DNA of 64,000 bases, taken from Flaviaestuariibacter sp. (GTDB lineage Bacteria; Bacteroidota; Bacteroidia; Chitinophagales; Chitinophagaceae). The stretch covers positions 62,001-126,000 of the forward strand of contig JAOQAI010000015.1 in the NCBI GenBank assembly GCA_025963645.1, read 5' to 3'. Below are positions 60,763 to 64,000 of this stretch, piece after piece (position 1 is the stretch's first letter; each line of letters opens with the position of its first letter). Position numbers and translations under genes: made by a program. Below the pieces are notes generated by a model. It made no database searches. It was not told the DNA's origin and worked only from the letters and a program-made list of their open reading frames with translations.

Positions 60763-63700
60763 TTATCCGAATGTTTCATTAACAATTTTGCTTCCGCCTA
60801 TTTTTCCAACTTTAATGTTTTTCTTTAAGTATTTAGAGTCCCTATTATTGAAAGCTGGCAATGTGCCTTCAAGAATATTTATGATACTTCTATTAATCTC
60901 CGCGTTTTCAATCGCCCCCGAGACCACCTGAATTTTATTTTTATTTTCTTTATCGATGTGCATATGAATTATTTGGTCTGCATCACAAACGACAGCCAGA
61001 TTGGGATTATGGGTAACAATTATAATTTGCCTCGTTTCTTTGGCTTTTTTAATGAAATGGACTAAGATGTAATAAACACTTTCATTATCAAGGTTCTCTT
61101 CAGGCTGATCAATTATTAACGGAATGTCATCATTATCTAAGATTAGATAAAAAATCAGAAGAAGAGCCCCTCTTTCTCCTGGGCTCAACTGCTCAAGCGT
61201 CTTATTTCCCAGTTTAAGATTATAAATTGGCTGCAGATAACCAGCACCGAAAAGAAAATCATACAAACGTGCTAACTCAGCCCCTTGCCTAAGCTGGTTC
61301 TCAATAGATGTAGGCTTATTCTCAGGCGTCCTTTTATCATGTCGTAAGCTGGAAAGGATTTCCTCGGTGAATTGAATAAAATTTTCACTTGATTCAAACT
61401 GGGACTTTTCAAGAAGGTCAAATAACTTTTTATATCCCTCTTCCTTCCCATTATATGTTCCAATTTTATTTTGACCGATAAAGCTGAAAAACCCTTCTGA
61501 AAATCCACGTATTTCTAGCCCTACATCTATCTTGACATCATAACGCTGTTTAAGTTCTTTGAAGTTATCTATATACTGCATAACTGGCTGGAATAGTTCT
61601 TTTCTAACAGCAAGCAGGTCTGTTTTTTTATCATGTAGCTGGATGGCTAGCTTTTTTCGAACCACGTATTTTTCTTCAAGTTCAAAAGACAGACTTTCTT
61701 TAAGATATGAAATGTAATTGTTAAGGAAGTTTAACGTCCCTTCAGTGTCTGTACTTCCTTCAATCTCTTGCTTTCTTCGTTCCCATTCTTTCAATTCATC
61801 TAAATATTTCTGCTTCTCTTTTGCTGGTTTATCAAGTTCTTCTTGCTCTTTTTTTAATCTTTCATTAAGGATGAAAAGTTTACTAGTCAGACTTCCTTCA
61901 GAAGTATTCAAAAAAGAATTGATAGCAATCTCTCGTATGTTTAAACGTTCGATAATGCTTTCAATAGGTGATGTATCAATTTTATATTGTAATATATTTG
62001 ATACATCGATGTTGTTTTTTAAAAGTATCGTAAGAAACTCATCATTTGGAGAAAAATATTTATCGAGTTGCAGACCGATACTTTGATAAAATATTATTGC
62101 TCTATTGAGCTCTTCTTTCTGAATCGACAAATCCCGTTTCTCGCTTTCTAAAATCGCAATCTCTTTTTCAATAGCCTGAATTTGATCTCTAATAGCTTTC
62201 AATTCATCAAACCTGGCTTTTTGGTCATCTGTTTCACCTTCTTCGATAGCAGGTGGGATAGGCTTACTACTTTCGTGCGCAAATAGCTCTCCTTGTCTTA
62301 AATTAATTTGATTTTCTATAGCCTTACGATGATTTTCCGTTGATTTTATTTCTAGCTCAACAATCTTAATATTGATTGCCGATAGTTCATTATGAATTTG
62401 AGAAATATCATTGTTTATCAAACTTGACTTATAGTTAATTAATTCGTCAAGAGAAGCTTTTCCCAAGCGTTTATCACCAGGTGTGTGAGAATAAATAATT
62501 TGTTTAAGCTCCTTTTCAAAAAGATCGCTTTCAACATTCGAGCACAAGCGTTCTAAAAAATGTTGGGGAATATATTTTATTCTTTCCGGAAAGCTTTTGT
62601 CAGGATTTGTATTTAAACATCTCTTTGTTTCAGTACCATCTTCCCATGTTAAACACGCTTCAAACTTTTCTGAAAGATTAATCGGCTTTGGCTTTCTGAA
62701 TTTCAGATTGGTTAAGAAGGAAAATGTAGTTGGGTCCTGATGGGTATTACCACAAAGCCCAATAATATCAGTAATTGCACTTTTCCCACCCCCTTTATTA
62801 CCAATAATTGCTACTAAACCACTATTAAATTTTATTGAAAAGTCTTTAAACCAAATATCATCTAAAGAATGTCCAGGAGTTAGCTTAATACTTAAAGAGT
62901 GAATAAATTTTGTCTTGTTAGATTTTACACGTTTTAAGAGAGGAGGTTCTTCTCCTATATAAACACGGTCTGGTTCGTTAATGATTTGTTTTAGCCCTTC
63001 AAAAGTAGGATCAGAATTGATCCAGCAATATTTCTCGATTGGTTGTGATTGTGCATCTTGAAGACAACCAAAAGGATAATCATTTTTATGCGCGTCCGAA
63101 CCTTTAATACAAGGCTTGGGTTTATCAAACCATGCATTGTATTGATCAATAGTAAATTTCGAATCCTGGAATTTGAAAAATTCGATTTGTTTCTCTGTAG
63201 ACGTCCCAATTATATGGGCCTTATCAATCATAGCCAACTTGAAAAAACCATTAGACACCGGATTGATTTCATCAATACCTCCATACTCATCATAAGGTAG
63301 CCATATGAGAGAATGAGTATCATATAGATCGAATTTCTTCAAGCTCTCAATGACTCCATCAAAATCAAAAGAAGTTTGCTTTATCAATAAGGAATCTAAT
63401 GCGCCAAGTTGTGAATTTTTGCCTTTATCGTCAAAACAGTCAACTGAGGCAATCCATGTTTTGATTTTAGAAAAAACACTTGGATCATTGTCAAAAATGA
63501 CATGAAAATTTATGCGGACACCTTTCGGGTTTTTTTTGGTATGTAATAGGTTATGCATCCTGAATTCAACAACAGGAAACAATGTTTTACCGGGGATACT
63601 TCCTCGGTTAATGATTTCTTCATATCCTGCGATGCTGCAATAATCATTAATGCCAATGACGGCAGCCTTGCATTGGCCGGCCTTTTCAATAAAATCATTG

Positions 63701-63792
63701 TAATCTCCACCAAAAGAAGCTGGTGTATGAACATGTAAATCCCATATTCTCCACAATGAACCTTTTGTAAGATCAACAGATGATGAAATCAT
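60763..63792 (-). CDS. TrlF-like PHP-domain/SMC-like ATPase
   Basis: A 1009-residue protein. The N-terminal PHP domain starts WRIWDLHVHTPASFGG (metal His pair at HVH) and runs to about 300, with KGSDAHKNDYPFG a further metal-site block. The ATPase has Walker A IGNKGGGKSAITDIIG (about 334), a long coiled coil (about 440-760), the signature EQLSPGERGALLLI and Walker B IPLIIDQPEENLDNES, then IIIVTHNP. This is the TrlF family layout (PHP nuclease or phosphatase fused to an SMC-type ATPase), found in defence islands. It is likely coupled to a gene 6 nt upstream. Confidence 0.87.
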   Translation of the reverse strand: MISSSVDLTKGSLWRIWDLHVHTPASFGGDYNDFIEKAGQCKAAVIGINDYCSIAGYEEIINRGSIPGKTLFPVVEFRMHNLLHTKKNPKGVRINFHVIFDNDPSVFSKIKTWIASVDCFDDKGKNSQLGALDSLLIKQTSFDFDGVIESLKKFDLYDTHSLIWLPYDEYGGIDEINPVSNGFFKLAMIDKAHIIGTSTEKQIEFFKFQDSKFTIDQYNAWFDKPKPCIKGSDAHKNDYPFGCLQDAQSQPIEKYCWINSDPTFEGLKQIINEPDRVYIGEEPPLLKRVKSNKTKFIHSLSIKLTPGHSLDDIWFKDFSIKFNSGLVAIIGNKGGGKSAITDIIGLCGNTHQDPTTFSFLTNLKFRKPKPINLSEKFEACLTWEDGTETKRCLNTNPDKSFPERIKYIPQHFLERLCSNVESDLFEKELKQIIYSHTPGDKRLGKASLDELINYKSSLINNDISQIHNELSAINIKIVELEIKSTENHRKAIENQINLRQGELFAHESSKPIPPAIEEGETDDQKARFDELKAIRDQIQAIEKEIAILESEKRDLSIQKEELNRAIIFYQSIGLQLDKYFSPNDEFLTILLKNNIDVSNILQYKIDTSPIESIIERLNIREIAINSFLNTSEGSLTSKLFILNERLKKEQEELDKPAKEKQKYLDELKEWERRKQEIEGSTDTEGTLNFLNNYISYLKESLSFELEEKYVVRKKLAIQLHDKKTDLLAVRKELFQPVMQYIDNFKELKQRYDVKIDVGLEIRGFSEGFFSFIGQNKIGTYNGKEEGYKKLFDLLEKSQFESSENFIQFTEEILSSLRHDKRTPENKPTSIENQLRQGAELARLYDFLFGAGYLQPIYNLKLGNKTLEQLSPGERGALLLIFYLILDNDDIPLIIDQPEENLDNESVYYILVHFIKKAKETRQIIIVTHNPNLAVVCDADQIIHMHIDKENKNKIQVVSGAIENAEINRSIINILEGTLPAFNNRDSKYLKKNIKVGKIGGSKIVNETFG

Positions 63793-63798
63793 AGATTA

Positions 63799-64000
63799 TT
63801 ATTTTGAAGTTGATATTAATTGAAGGTTCAGAAAGAAATGATGTTCTTGCAGTATAGATATAGAAAAGCCCATTTCGGTTATTTGGAAAATAGGACTCAC
63901 CTTAACGTCAATACAAACACAAGTGTATAAATCGAATGTCTTTTCCACCTGAATAATCCGACCGCTCTGCAAAAGGGTGGAGTCAATTGTGTAATGGATT
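63799..64000 (-). CDS. C-terminal end of an unidentified protein (runs off right edge)
   Basis: A frame with no stop from the window end to a TAA at 63799 gives 66 residues, including IQVEKTFDLYTCVCIDVKVS and FQITEMGFSISILQEHHFFL. It lies 6 nt before the TrlF-like start, so it is probably the previous gene of the same operon. No family can be named from this tail. The start lies outside the window. Confidence 0.6.
   Translation of the reverse strand, partial: IHYTIDSTLLQSGRIIQVEKTFDLYTCVCIDVKVSPIFQITEMGFSISILQEHHFFLNLQLISTSK

Noticed and set aside
1-64000. tRNA, rRNA or riboswitch genes
   Set aside because: No cloverleaf, conserved rRNA stretch or known riboswitch pattern was recognised on either strand by eye.

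Overview
The window looks like a Bacteroidota chromosome segment, most likely a Chitinophagaceae-type soil organism. The evidence is a CTnDOT-style conjugation apparatus (TraE to TraN), Bacteroidota-type MacB/FtsX permeases, NarL-type two-component genes and TAnnTTTG-type promoter sequences. No rRNA, tRNA or CRISPR array was found. Family calls were made by eye from motifs; no database search was run.

Layout. 1-3302: the end of an ABC export operon (permease, ATPase, TolC-like outer membrane protein), probably resident chromosome. 3303-4125: a decayed junction holding the C-terminal half of a tyrosine recombinase pseudogene with several frameshifts. 4126-5559: an archaeal-type ATPase with a nuclease-like C-terminus. 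5637-17144 (minus strand): a compact conjugation operon, traE-F-G-I, two TraI-like paralogues, traJ-K, a small membrane protein, traM-N, then a DUF3945-like protein, a helix-turn-helix protein and a small conserved protein. 17185-27937 (mostly minus): cargo, including a lipoprotein with a permuted NlpC/P60-like domain, a Crp-type regulator, an astacin-like metallopeptidase, a LodA/LodB-like quinoprotein oxidase pair, and LuxR and AraC regulators. 28348-33968 (plus): RadC, DNA primase, a candidate oriT, a relaxosome protein, a MOB relaxase and a VirD4-type coupling ATPase. 34043-42452: a two-component system, membrane and secreted proteins of unknown role, and four small genes.

42685-64000 is a dense defence island. 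First comes a phosphorothioation-type operon: DUF4007 (SspB-like), a large P-loop ATPase (SspC-like), a PAPS-reductase-like enzyme (SspD/DndC-like), a DUF262 protein without the HNH nuclease half, and an Mrr-like endonuclease. A convergent MORC/MutL-like GHKL ATPase overlaps the endonuclease by 4 nt. Next, after a frameshifted GhoS/DUF2622-like gene, is the most exciting locus: a minus-strand operon of an FRG-domain protein, a trypsin-like serine protease and a probable bacterial gasdermin, which looks like a protease-triggered pore-forming abortive-infection system. Then follow a DUF4145 zinc-ribbon protein, an ATPase-methyltransferase fusion, a TIR protein with an uncharacterised C-terminus, a TrlF-like PHP-ATPase, and the end of one more gene that runs off the right edge.

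Taken together, 5.6-34 kb reads as an integrative conjugative element. The defence island at 42-64 kb may be its cargo or a neighbouring accessory region. No intact integrase or right end lies in the window, so the element's limits cannot be fixed here.
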